Source: Pseudomonas monsensis
GTDB taxonomy: Bacteria > Pseudomonadota > Gammaproteobacteria > Pseudomonadales > Pseudomonadaceae
DNA length: 64,000 nt
Direction: 5' to 3'
Assembly: GCF_014268495.2 (NCBI RefSeq)
Contig: NZ_CP077087.1
Span: 5,716,501 to 5,780,500, forward strand
The position numbers and the translations under genes were made by a program. The notes under the pieces are model-generated. The model did no database searches. It saw nothing but the letters and a program-made list of their open reading frames with translations, and was not told the DNA's origin. This document shows, piece after piece, positions 33,590 through 42,506 of this stretch; the first letter of the stretch is position 1, and every line of letters begins with the position of its first letter.

Positions 33590-34855
33590 ATGATGATGCT
33601 GAACCCTCGAAAGCCTTCGATTATGGACGTCGAAGCCGAAAAATCAGCCGGTGGCGGCACTGTTCAGTCCGCTCAGGAGCATGCAACCACACCTGGCCTA
33701 AGTCGTTACCAGACATTTCTCTTTGCAATTACCTGCGCCATGGCCGTGGCAAACGTCTACTTCGCGCAACCACTGCTGGAGTCGATGGCAGCCAGTCTGT
33801 CGGTATCGCCCGGCACCATCGGTGTGGTGGTCACGGCCACTCAGGCCGGTTACGCAGTCGGTCTGTTGTTCATCGTCCCCTTGGGCGATCTGCTCAATCG
33901 CAAGGGACTGATCCTCACGCAGATGCTGCTGTCGGCCGCGGCATTGTGTGCCGTCGGACTGGCACAGGAATGGGGCATGCTGCTCGGCGCGATGGTGCTG
34001 GTCGGACTGATGGCGGTGGTCGTGCAAGTGGTGGTTGCCTACGCGGCGACACTGGCCAGTCCCGAACAACGCGGCGAAGCCATTGGCACAGTGACCAGTG
34101 GTGTCGTGCTGGGCATTTTGCTGGCGCGCTTCGTCTCTGGCGCGGTGGCCGATCTGGCGGGCTGGCGCGGGGTTTACTTTGTCTCGGCAGCCTTGATGAT
34201 CAGCATGGCGCTGGTGCTCTATCGCACCATGCCGGCGTCGACCAAGCCACCGGCCAAAGGCAGTTATCTGCAGTTGCTGCGCTCGGTCTTGCAGTTGTAT
34301 CTGACCGAACCGACGCTGCGCGTCAGGGGGACCTTCGCCCTGCTGATATTCGCTGCATTCAGCGTATTGTGGACTGCGATGGTCCTGCCGCTAAGTGCAC
34401 CGCCACTGTCACTTTCCCACACTCAGATTGGCTTGTTCGGTCTGGCAGGGGTTGCAGGTGCACTGGCCGCTGCAAGGGCCGGCCGGTTGGCCGACCAGGG
34501 TTTGGGCAATCGCACCACAGGCATTGCGCTGGTGCTGTTGACCGTGTCCTGGTTACCCACCGCGTTTGTTGAAAGCTCATTGCTGGCCATGATCATCGGC
34601 GTGGTCTTGCTGGACTTTGCAGTGCAGGCCGTGCACGTGACCAACCAGAGCCTGATTTTCGCCGCCCGGCCGGATGCGCAAAGCCGCCTGGTCGGCGCCT
34701 ACATGACCTTCTACTCCGTGGGCAGCGGTCTCGGTGCCATTGCGGCAACTTACACTTACGCCCACTTTGGCTGGGTCGCTGTTTGCCTGTTGGGCGCAGC
34801 GTTCAGTGGTACAGCGTTGTTGTACTGGTTATATCTGCAAATGACTTCTCGCTAA
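33590..34855 (+). CDS. MFS transporter (exporter-like)
   Basis: 421 residues, 12 membrane segments after a ~35-residue hydrophilic start. MFS features: ANVYFAQPLLESMAASL, loop 2-3 PLGDLLNRKGLIL, RGEAIGTVTSGVVLGILLARFVSGAVADLAGWRGVYFVSA (motif C-like, typical of antiporters) and a late QSLIFAARPDAQSRLVGAYMTFYSVGSGLGA. Such proteins usually export drugs or metabolites. Three ATGs in a row at 33590-33598 make the exact start uncertain; AAGGA lies just upstream. It is divergent from the HxlR gene and 97 bp before the ferredoxin, so it may be the first cluster gene and its self-protection pump. Confidence 0.85.
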   Translation: MMMLNPRKPSIMDVEAEKSAGGGTVQSAQEHATTPGLSRYQTFLFAITCAMAVANVYFAQPLLESMAASLSVSPGTIGVVVTATQAGYAVGLLFIVPLGDLLNRKGLILTQMLLSAAALCAVGLAQEWGMLLGAMVLVGLMAVVVQVVVAYAATLASPEQRGEAIGTVTSGVVLGILLARFVSGAVADLAGWRGVYFVSAALMISMALVLYRTMPASTKPPAKGSYLQLLRSVLQLYLTEPTLRVRGTFALLIFAAFSVLWTAMVLPLSAPPLSLSHTQIGLFGLAGVAGALAAARAGRLADQGLGNRTTGIALVLLTVSWLPTAFVESSLLAMIIGVVLLDFAVQAVHVTNQSLIFAARPDAQSRLVGAYMTFYSVGSGLGAIAATYTYAHFGWVAVCLLGAAFSGTALLYWLYLQMTSR

Positions 34856-34952
34856 CTTCTTGAGTATTTAGAACTGCTTTCCATGGCCTGCCGGGCTTTG
34901 GCGTGAAACTGTGTGCCTGCCACACGAACTTAAACAATTAAATGAGGCATGT

Positions 34953-35261
34953 ATGGAAGGGTTTCACACACTAACCGTTACTTCTACTACAGCGAATAAA
35001 ATTGAGTTCGAGTTACCAACCAACGCCCCGTTCACGGATATCGAATATGAACGTGACGGCAAGAACATCATCCCGCTGGGCTGTCGTATCGGGGCGTGCG
35101 GTGCTTGTTTGATCAGGATTACATCAGGTTTCGAGGCGGTAAGTCCTCGCGATGACGATGAAGAGGCTTTTATCGAGGTGTTGGGTTACAGCGGTGAAGA
35201 ATACCGGCTGGCCTGTCAGTGCCTGTTAAAAGGAAAAGTAGCCATTGAAATAATTGGCTAA
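34953..35261 (+). CDS. plant-type 2Fe-2S ferredoxin
   Basis: 102 residues. Cys44-x4-Cys49-x2-Cys52 (LGCRIGACGACLI) and a fourth Cys in LACQC (Cys88 or Cys90) make a complete [2Fe-2S] site of the beta-grasp ferredoxin type. GAGG lies 5 bp before the ATG at 34953; upstream in-frame codons lack such a site. The gene is more AT-rich than its neighbours. Placed 62 bp before a haem-oxygenase-like protein, it is most simply the electron donor for that enzyme. No dedicated ferredoxin reductase gene is nearby. Confidence 0.9.
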   Translation: MEGFHTLTVTSTTANKIEFELPTNAPFTDIEYERDGKNIIPLGCRIGACGACLIRITSGFEAVSPRDDDEEAFIEVLGYSGEEYRLACQCLLKGKVAIEIIG

Positions 35262-35323
35262 GCGTTGGCGTTTAACTGCGGTTTCAATCAAAGCGTTTCA
35301 AATAAACTAAAAAGGACTTATTC

Positions 35324-36076
35324 ATGCTTAACCGTGTAAAAAATGTTGGCTATGGTGATACCACTCCGTTCCTCAGCGCTGCCGGCTCGGCTGGCCTGCG
35401 TGCAGAGATCGACAAGATCATCGACGGCCAAGTAGAGCAATGGTTCGCCACCGTTCCTGAGGCCGCGCATCTGGAAGGCAAGGACGTTAACAGCGAGTAC
35501 TACAAGCGCCACCTGATTGAAACCGCATGGCGCATCCGCCTGCTGCGGGTGGCTGAATCCAAGGCGCTGGCGGAAGTGGCCAAGATCAGCCCTGCAGCAG
35601 CACAGATCTGGGCTCACTACGAGCAAGAGGAAATGCTGCATGACGAACTGTTCATCGCCGACCTGACCCGCATCGGCGTCAGCCGTGAGGAGTTCCTCGC
35701 CACCGAACCGTACCTGGAGACCAAACTGCTGGTCGGTTTCTTTTCCTACCTGCTGGATCATGAAGGGCCGCTTGGCGTCGTCGCTTATTCCTACCTGGTC
35801 GAGTACGTCAACGTGAAACTCGAGCCCCGTAAACTTGAAGCGCTCAAATCCTCGGTGGGCGAAACCAACATCGCCGGTCAGGTATCCCACTCGCATACCG
35901 ACATCAATGATGACCACCCGGGTGAAGTCTGGGCGGCCCTGCGCTTCCTGATCAAGGACGAGCAGGACATCGCAGCACTGAAAAAATACCTCGAGGAGCA
36001 CCAGACGATTCTCGCGATGTTCTTCAACAAGCTGTACCTCAACACCCTGGCCAAGCCGCAAGACAAGGCTGCTTAA
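35324..36076 (+). CDS. haem-oxygenase-like di-iron oxidase candidate (PF14518/TenA-like fold)
   Basis: 250 residues, all helical, with a family-like metal-ligand pattern: EEMLHDELF gives Glu103-x2-His106, LVEY gives Glu160, and HSHTDINDDHPGEVW gives His191-x3-Asn195-x2-His198. In known haem-oxygenase-like oxidases (UndA, SznF, BesC groups) the third motif is H-x3-D-x2-H; here Asn stands where Asp is expected, while acidic residues lie next to it. Such enzymes do N-oxygenation, oxidative decarboxylation or C-C cleavage with O2. Assignment rests on motifs only; a non-redox TenA- or PqqC-like role is possible. AAAGGA precedes the ATG. Confidence 0.6.
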   Translation: MLNRVKNVGYGDTTPFLSAAGSAGLRAEIDKIIDGQVEQWFATVPEAAHLEGKDVNSEYYKRHLIETAWRIRLLRVAESKALAEVAKISPAAAQIWAHYEQEEMLHDELFIADLTRIGVSREEFLATEPYLETKLLVGFFSYLLDHEGPLGVVAYSYLVEYVNVKLEPRKLEALKSSVGETNIAGQVSHSHTDINDDHPGEVWAALRFLIKDEQDIAALKKYLEEHQTILAMFFNKLYLNTLAKPQDKAA

Positions 36077-36091
36077 GCCATGGAGCAGGCA

Positions 36092-37432
36092 ATGAATTCA
36101 AATCGACCCGGTGTTCTGATCCTGAGCCACTGCGGCTTTTCTTTCCTGGAAGACCTGAAGCAGGAGCTTCATCGACGAAAGCTCCGGTGTTTCGTGCTGT
36201 CTTCATTGCCGCTTCCAGAACATATACCGGGACGCCTGGAGCAGATTCATGCCTGGGCGGACCGGCTCTACACCACCGACTCCCACCAGTTGAAGCTGGA
36301 GGATGTGCAGACCGCCCTTGAGACTCTGCGCAAGTCTGGTGAACAGGTCAGTTGCTGCATCAGCGTGTGGGAAGGCTATCGCCACCTGATGGCTGCTGCC
36401 AACGCTTCGCTTGGCACTTACGACATGGACGCTGGGCAGGCATTAGCCCTGCGCAACAAGCTCAATGTCCGTAACCGACTGGCCGAAAAAGGCCTGTCGC
36501 ACGCTAATGCCTATGCCCTGACCGAGTCCGTGCTGGAACGGCTCAAGGCGCAGGATCAGCGTTATTTCATCAAACCGGTTCATGGGATCGCCTCCTACGC
36601 AGCCTTTCCCATGCGCAAAGACACTACGTGGAATGCCCTTGAGGACCTGCGTCTGGCCTCGGCCGAAGACACGGTATATGCCTCGGCGTTCAACGACGGG
36701 CTGACGTTCATGGCCGAGGATTACATCGCCGGTCATGAATTCAGTTTCGAGACATTGCTGGTCGATGGTCAGGCGCATGTCGTGGCCATCCATGAGAAAT
36801 ACGAAGTGACCGAGACCGCCGCGACGGTGCTTGAAGACAGCTGCACCACGCCACCGGCCAGCCTTGATCAGGCGCAGATCGCCGCAGGGCTGCAATGGCT
36901 GAAGGATGTATTGGCTTGCATGGCGCTGAAGTGGGGTTGCTACCACGTGGAGGCACGCTTTTCGGGGCAGCACTGGGACCTGATCGAAATCAACCCGCGC
37001 GTCGGCGGCAGCCTGATCTCGCACAGCGTCGAAGCAGTAACCCACGGACACAGCATGCTTTCACTGTGGCTCGACCTGCTGCTCGCCAGCCAGGACGACA
37101 CTGCGCTGCGCGAAGATCTCGTGCGGCATCTGGCGCAATTCGAGTGGCAGGCGGACGGTACCAGCGAACAGTCCGTAGCAACGTTCTTTCGGGTGTACTT
37201 CGCCGAGCCGGGAACCCTGAGTTCAGTGACGCTTAACCCATTGCCGCTGGCCCCGGTGGTGCAGCACGTGCTGCTCAAGGCCGGCGATGTGATTCCAGCA
37301 CACGCCCGTGAAGTGTTCCTCGGGCAATTGTTGTGGACGTTCGAGCGCGCCAACCGCGCAACCGAGCTTGAACGTCTGGCCACTATCAGCGCGACCGCGC
37401 TGGATATCCGCTATCAGCCCGACAGCCATTAA
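36092..37432 (+). CDS. ATP-grasp ligase 1 (carboxylate-amine ligase type)
   Basis: 446 residues. ATP-grasp domain from about residue 120: nucleotide Lys in YFIKPVHGIASYAAF, EDYIAGHEFSFETLLVDG (glycine loop/adenine side), and the Mg-binding end VEARFSGQHWDLIEINPRVGGSLI. The layout resembles L-amino-acid ligases (BacD-type) that join a carboxylate to an amine through an acyl-phosphate. ATG at 36092 is preferred (GGAG 6 bp upstream); ATG at 36080, three bases after the previous stop, is the alternative. First of three ligases in the cluster. Confidence 0.85.
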   Translation: MNSNRPGVLILSHCGFSFLEDLKQELHRRKLRCFVLSSLPLPEHIPGRLEQIHAWADRLYTTDSHQLKLEDVQTALETLRKSGEQVSCCISVWEGYRHLMAAANASLGTYDMDAGQALALRNKLNVRNRLAEKGLSHANAYALTESVLERLKAQDQRYFIKPVHGIASYAAFPMRKDTTWNALEDLRLASAEDTVYASAFNDGLTFMAEDYIAGHEFSFETLLVDGQAHVVAIHEKYEVTETAATVLEDSCTTPPASLDQAQIAAGLQWLKDVLACMALKWGCYHVEARFSGQHWDLIEINPRVGGSLISHSVEAVTHGHSMLSLWLDLLLASQDDTALREDLVRHLAQFEWQADGTSEQSVATFFRVYFAEPGTLSSVTLNPLPLAPVVQHVLLKAGDVIPAHAREVFLGQLLWTFERANRATELERLATISATALDIRYQPDSH

Positions 37433-37503
37433 TAACAACCCGGGCGATCGCCTGAACAAGACTGCTGCCGATGACTACCCCCACGGATGAGGAAGAAACA
37501 AAC

Positions 37504-38835
37504 ATGCCGTTGCGAGCGCCTGTATTACTGATAGTGGACTACAACCTGAGCCGGATCGGCGATGTGCTGCACCTGCGAGACTACGCGCGCCAACAGTGGG
37601 GCGCGCAGACCTGGCTGATCAGAGCCAACCCTCAGGACCATGACCGGACCATCAGCGATCGTGTGTTCGATGCCGATCCGTTGCACCCCGACTTCGTCGA
37701 TCAGGCACTGAATCTGCTGGGCGACGATGCGGGCCGGATCAGCGCCGGGCTGGTCTTTTCCGACAACGCGGTCGCCAGTGGCGCGGCGCTGCTGGAGCGC
37801 CTCGGCTTGCCGGTAGACGATGCCGCACTGGCCCTGGCGGCCTTTGACAAACTGGCGTACCGCACCGCCGAAGATCGCGTCCGTACGCAGTTGAACCAGT
37901 TGGGGGTGACACTGCCGGATTTCGTACGGATCGACGGTTTGCACGACGTACGCAATTTTGCAGCGCGTCAGCAAGGCAGCTTCGTGATAAAGCCTGCGTG
38001 TGAGGGCAACAATCGCGGTGTGGTGGTGGTTTCAGCGGGTGGCGACTGTGAGCAGGCGTTCACGGAAGTCGCACCTTATCTGGACGGCGGTGTGCTGGCC
38101 GAAGCTTTCATCACATTCACCCGCGAGTTCTCTTATGACGGCTTGGGCAAACTGTGGTTTGTCACTGAAAAAGTCAGTGCCAGCGGGCGCTATCCGGTTG
38201 AGGTCGCGCAAATTCTGCCGGCGCGCCTCAGTGAACAGGAGCGACTGGCCATTCGCAATGCCGGCGAGCAGGTCAACCGCCTGGTCGGCCAACGCATCGG
38301 GCCGTTTCACAACGAGATCAAACTCAGCGACAGCGGCGACCAGACAGCGGTGATTGAGCCAAACCGGCGTCCTGGCGGCATGAAGATCTGGACCCTGGCG
38401 CACGCCGTCCATGGGCTTGACCTGTACGCGGCATGGGTTGACTCGGTATTCGCCGGGCCTGTGCCGGAAGAACTGCCTGCCGCCACCTGCAGCGCCGCGA
38501 CGGTGATGTTCGGTGTGCCGCACGATGTGACTATCGACGTGACCACGCTAGGCGATGTACAGGCGCTGGTCCGCGACACACTGACACGGGCGGCAGAGGA
38601 ACTGGCGCTGTCCAGGGACGACATCGCCCTGCTCGAAAGCACGTGGATCGCCGGCGAGCCACGGTTGATCCATGCCATCCCCCGAGACAACAGCGACTTC
38701 GTCGCCCAGGCCTGTGTTGCGCTGCACGCCCCATCGGTTGATATCCGCGATCTGGTGCGAGTGCTGCGCGAGCAATGGTTGTTGGTTCTGGAGCGCTGCC
38801 TGGCGCCCGAGTTGCTGTTGAAAGTTGCGTCCTGA
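37504..38835 (+). CDS. ATP-grasp ligase 2
   Basis: 443 residues. Own N-terminal domain (LLIVDYNLSRIGDVLHLRDYARQQWG), then GSFVIKPACEGNNRGVVVV (nucleotide Lys), EAFITFTREFSYDGLG, and the metal-ligand end GPFHNEIKLSDSGDQTAVIEPNRRPGGM. The N-x-R-x-GG at the end is the ATP-grasp metal motif. It is clearly different from ligases 1 and 3, so it probably has a different acyl donor. ATG at 37504 has GAGGAAG 10 bp upstream; an in-frame ATG at 37471 lacks a site. 71 bp after ligase 1. Confidence 0.85.
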   Translation: MPLRAPVLLIVDYNLSRIGDVLHLRDYARQQWGAQTWLIRANPQDHDRTISDRVFDADPLHPDFVDQALNLLGDDAGRISAGLVFSDNAVASGAALLERLGLPVDDAALALAAFDKLAYRTAEDRVRTQLNQLGVTLPDFVRIDGLHDVRNFAARQQGSFVIKPACEGNNRGVVVVSAGGDCEQAFTEVAPYLDGGVLAEAFITFTREFSYDGLGKLWFVTEKVSASGRYPVEVAQILPARLSEQERLAIRNAGEQVNRLVGQRIGPFHNEIKLSDSGDQTAVIEPNRRPGGMKIWTLAHAVHGLDLYAAWVDSVFAGPVPEELPAATCSAATVMFGVPHDVTIDVTTLGDVQALVRDTLTRAAEELALSRDDIALLESTWIAGEPRLIHAIPRDNSDFVAQACVALHAPSVDIRDLVRVLREQWLLVLERCLAPELLLKVAS

Positions 38836-38866
38836 TCCCTGCCCTTTTCGCTGCGAGACCGTTTGC

Positions 38867-40096
38867 ATGAAAATTCTCATTCTTCACCGGGTGCCCTACC
38901 CGCGCATCGAGTACCACCGTGGCATCAATCATGACCTGCACGATGTCACTTATCTGGGCAAACAAGCGGCGATCGATACGCTGCCGAGCGACCTGCGCTG
39001 CCAGCGTGTGATTCGCCCGGGAGAGGCCAGTGCCTGCGAAGAGGCCCTGCAATGGCTGGCGCAGTTTCCACAGTCATTTGACCGGATCATCTCGATGTCC
39101 GAGTACGAATTGCTCGACGCGGCACGCTTGCGCGAGGCGCTGAACGTCGAAGGCGCGTCGCTGGCGGCGGTGAATCTGGCGCGCAACAAGCTGGACATGA
39201 AGGCCGCCGTTGCAGCGGGAAATCTGCGGGTGCCGCAGTTCATGCCGCTTGATCGCTACCTGGCGCTCAACGGCCAGGTGCCGTGGCAGGGAGCCACCGT
39301 GCTCAAGCCGCACAGCGGCGCGTCGAGCATGGACGTCAGTATTCATCAGCAGCCTGCACGCGCATTTGACGAGATCAGTCGCAAGATCAGCGATCTGTCC
39401 CTGAACATTGATGAATTTCAGGTTGAAGAATTTATCAGCGGGCCCATCCGCCATTTCGACGGTCTGGTGCAGGACGGGCGAATTCTCACCATGCTCTCGA
39501 GCCAATATGTCGGCACCTGCCTGGATTACATGGAGCGCGGCCATCCATTGGGCTCGTGGCACCTGGAAACCACCACGCCGATGCAAATGTGGGTCAGTGC
39601 CGTTCTGGATGCGGTGCAGATCCGCAATGGTGCCTTCCATCTCGAGGCCATCATGGAAGGTGACGACCCGGTGTTCCTCGAAGTCGGCAACCGCGTCGGC
39701 GGCGCCGATGTAGTCGCGACTTACGAGCTGGCGACCGGTATCCACCTGCCATCGCTGGAGCTGCGCATTCATGTCGAAGGACTGGTGGACAAAGTGCCGC
39801 TCAGCGCACAGCAGCCGGATCTGGGTTATGGCTGGTTTGTGTTCCCCGGGCACACCCACCACCAGCGCATTTATCAAGGTCTGGAAGGCGCGGAGGACTT
39901 TCGCGCCAGCCCATTGGTTGTGCAATGGAACGAGCTGCAGACCGGTGCGCTGTTACCGGGCCATGTGACCTATTCGGCGTTCGAAGCCCCTCTGGCAGGC
40001 ATCGTCAAGACCGCAGACCCGCTACAGACCAAGGCCTGGATGCAAACTCTGTTTTCCCGGGTGTACCTCGCAGAAAACCTGACATCGGTCGCATGA
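38867..40096 (+). CDS. ATP-grasp ligase 3
   Basis: 409 residues. Begins MKILILHRVPYPRIEYHRGI, a pre-ATP-grasp strand. ATP-grasp core: ATVLKPHSGASSMDVSI, VEEFISGPIRHFDGLVQDG and FHLEAIMEGDDPVFLEVGNRVGGADV. The final N-R-x-GG metal motif is intact. It starts 31 bp after ligase 2 and ends 31 bp before the EamA gene. Specificity cannot be told; together the three ligases could link up to four building blocks. Confidence 0.85.
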   Translation: MKILILHRVPYPRIEYHRGINHDLHDVTYLGKQAAIDTLPSDLRCQRVIRPGEASACEEALQWLAQFPQSFDRIISMSEYELLDAARLREALNVEGASLAAVNLARNKLDMKAAVAAGNLRVPQFMPLDRYLALNGQVPWQGATVLKPHSGASSMDVSIHQQPARAFDEISRKISDLSLNIDEFQVEEFISGPIRHFDGLVQDGRILTMLSSQYVGTCLDYMERGHPLGSWHLETTTPMQMWVSAVLDAVQIRNGAFHLEAIMEGDDPVFLEVGNRVGGADVVATYELATGIHLPSLELRIHVEGLVDKVPLSAQQPDLGYGWFVFPGHTHHQRIYQGLEGAEDFRASPLVVQWNELQTGALLPGHVTYSAFEAPLAGIVKTADPLQTKAWMQTLFSRVYLAENLTSVA

Positions 40097-40127
40097 TCCG
40101 GCCCATCCTCATGAAGGCGACTCAACA

Positions 40128-41024
40128 ATGAAACCACTGCACGTAGTATTGGCTGTACTGATAACGGCAATCTGGGGTGTCAACTTCTCGGTGATCAAAC
40201 TGGGACTGGCCACCGTCGATCCGTTCATTCTCGCGGGCATCCGCTTCAGTCTCTGTGCGTTACCGGCGATCTTTTTCATTCGCAAACCAAATGTGCCATG
40301 GCGCTACATCATCGGTTACGGGCTGGTGTTCGGCATCGGCCTGTGGGGCATCGTCAACCTGGGCATCAAGGCCGGGCTCTCGGCGGGCATCGCGTCGCTG
40401 GTGCTGCAATTCAGCGCGTTCTTCACGATCCTGCTCGGTGGCTGGGTGTTCAAGGAAGCGCTCACCCGCTTTCAGGTACTGGGCATGTTGATCGCACTGG
40501 GCGGATTGCTGTGCATCATCATGATCAGCGATGGCACGGTCAGTCTGCCCGGGGTATTGCTGGTGCTGGTGGGTGCGGCCTCCTGGAGCGTCGCCAATAT
40601 CATCAACAAGAAGGCCAGCACCAAGGAGGTCTTCGGGTTTCTGGTCTGGTCCAGTGCCTTTGCACCGATCCCGCTGTTCGCACTCGACTACGCGGTGAAC
40701 GGCAGCGCCGGCTACACCACGTTCGTCAATCAGGTCGATGCAACCGCCGTGTTGTCGATCCTGTTTCAGGTCTACCCGAACACGCTGTTCGCTTACTGGA
40801 TCTGGAACTCGCTGCTCAAAACCTACCCGGTTTCGACGGTCGCGCCCCTGTCGTTGCTGGTGCCGATTTTCGGCATGCTCGGTTCGGTACTGATCTTTCA
40901 CGAGAGCGTACCGGCGAGTAAGGTCATGGCAGTGGTGCTGATCGTGCTCGGTCTGGCCGTCGGCCTCTATGGACAGCGAATTTTCAATACTGTGTTTGCG
41001 CGTTCTGCGCGCACTTCAATATGA
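40128..41024 (+). CDS. EamA/DMT-family exporter of the cluster
   Basis: 298 residues, ten membrane segments, two EamA repeats. LHVVLAVLITAIWGVNFSVIKLGLATVDPFILAGIRF opens repeat one. YedA/YddG-like members export amino acids and small peptides. Its stop overlaps the start of the Tat-exported PLP enzyme (ATGA), so export and periplasmic processing are likely made together. Confidence 0.9.
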   Translation: MKPLHVVLAVLITAIWGVNFSVIKLGLATVDPFILAGIRFSLCALPAIFFIRKPNVPWRYIIGYGLVFGIGLWGIVNLGIKAGLSAGIASLVLQFSAFFTILLGGWVFKEALTRFQVLGMLIALGGLLCIIMISDGTVSLPGVLLVLVGAASWSVANIINKKASTKEVFGFLVWSSAFAPIPLFALDYAVNGSAGYTTFVNQVDATAVLSILFQVYPNTLFAYWIWNSLLKTYPVSTVAPLSLLVPIFGMLGSVLIFHESVPASKVMAVVLIVLGLAVGLYGQRIFNTVFARSARTSI

Positions 41025-42394
41025 ATCGACAGGGAATGGGTATGAGTCTGGGAAGACGTGAGTTCGTGGGGGCCGCCATGGGGGCGACCCTGGTGGGAGG
41101 CAGCATGATGGCAGGCGTGGCAGGAGGGGCACAGGCGAGTAACCAGCCTGCTCCGGATAACGTAGTAACAGCACTGAACCCCAATGACTGGGCATCCGTG
41201 CGGGCGCAGTTCAATCTGGCGCCGGAATTCGTGCACATTTCCAACTTCTTTCTTGCCTCAAACCCCAGGCCTGTGCGCGAGGCAATGGCGCGCCACCGGC
41301 AGGCGTTCGACGAAAACCCGTACACCTATCTCGAAGACAACATGTTCGCCTCACCGCAGGACATGGTCTGGCGCAAGGTCTGCGCTGCGGCTGCCGACTA
41401 TACCGGCGGACGTGCCGAGGACATCGCCCTGACCACCAGCACCACGCAGGGCCTGTCGATGGTCTACAACGGCCTGAAGCTTGCACCCCACCAGGAAATC
41501 CTGACCACCAACCACGAGTGGTACACCCACGACGAGGCGATGCGTCTGGCGGTAGTCAAGTGGGGTGGCAGCATTCGCCGAATCGACCTCTACCAGGGGC
41601 CGGACGATGTCAGCGTCGACGCGATCGTCGCGCGCATTGAAAAGGCCATCAAGCCGCACACGCGCATTCTGGCGATGACCTGGGTGCATTCCGGCACCGG
41701 CGTACGGTTGCCGGCTCGGGAAATTGGCGAACTGGTGGCGCGGGTCAATCGCGATCGGGCCGAGGCGGACAGAATCATCTACGTGATCGACGGTGTACAT
41801 GGCTTCGGCTGCTCCGAGGCGCAAGTGGCGAGCCTGGGTTGCGATTTTTTCAGCGCCGGCACGCATAAATGGATACTCGGGCCGCACGGTACCGGCCTGG
41901 TCTGGGCGCGTGAAGGTCAATGGGCACACATCACGCCGACCATTCCCACGATCATGGCCGCAGAACCCGCCAACGCTTGGCGCGAGCAACGCGATCCACA
42001 GGGGCAGACGCAGGCAGCCTGGGTCAGTCCCGGCGGTTTCCTTGCGTTTGAAAACCAGTGGGCGATGATCGAGGCGTTCAAGTTCATCCAGCAGATCGGG
42101 CGCAAGCGCATTGCCGATCGCATCGCGCAACTCAATGGCCAGTTGAAGGAAGGCCTGGCGAAGCTGCCCAACGTGTATTTGCACACACCACGTTCTGCAC
42201 AGTTCTCCGCAGGTTTTGTCTGCTGCGATGTCAAGGATCGCAGCCCCAAGGAGATCGTCGCCAGGCTCAAGGAACAGAAGATCATTGCCAGTGCCACGCC
42301 TTATCGGCATTCGACGGTGCGCTTCTCGGCCGGGATCATCAACTCGCCCGAAGACATCGAAAAAACCCTCAAAGTGATGCGCACTCTGGTCTGA
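41021..42394 (+). CDS. Tat-exported PLP enzyme, aminotransferase class V (PvdN/CefD-like)
   Basis: 457 residues. The N-terminus is a twin-arginine signal: SLGRREFVGAAMGATLVGG, then a cleavable AGGAQASNQ region. The class V fold follows: TTSTTQGLSMVYNGL (phosphate cup), DGVHGFGCSEAQVASLGCDFFSAGTHKWILGPHG-type segment with the PLP Asp and Schiff-base Lys283. Tat export with a folded cofactor is known for PvdN of pyoverdine maturation and is unusual in this fold. So the reaction is probably periplasmic: transamination, decarboxylation, epimerisation or C-S cleavage. ATG at 41021 is coupled to EamA; 41042 (AGGGA 6 bp upstream) is an alternative. Confidence 0.88.
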   Translation: MNRQGMGMSLGRREFVGAAMGATLVGGSMMAGVAGGAQASNQPAPDNVVTALNPNDWASVRAQFNLAPEFVHISNFFLASNPRPVREAMARHRQAFDENPYTYLEDNMFASPQDMVWRKVCAAAADYTGGRAEDIALTTSTTQGLSMVYNGLKLAPHQEILTTNHEWYTHDEAMRLAVVKWGGSIRRIDLYQGPDDVSVDAIVARIEKAIKPHTRILAMTWVHSGTGVRLPAREIGELVARVNRDRAEADRIIYVIDGVHGFGCSEAQVASLGCDFFSAGTHKWILGPHGTGLVWAREGQWAHITPTIPTIMAAEPANAWREQRDPQGQTQAAWVSPGGFLAFENQWAMIEAFKFIQQIGRKRIADRIAQLNGQLKEGLAKLPNVYLHTPRSAQFSAGFVCCDVKDRSPKEIVARLKEQKIIASATPYRHSTVRFSAGIINSPEDIEKTLKVMRTLV

Positions 42395-42506
42395 CACCCG
42401 CTCGAACCGACATCGGTTGCCCGCACTGGCTCAACGCCGGTGCGGGCGCCGACGTTCGCCATTCAATTGAAGAATCGCCGCGTGCCCAAGGGCAAGGATC
42501 GATTAC

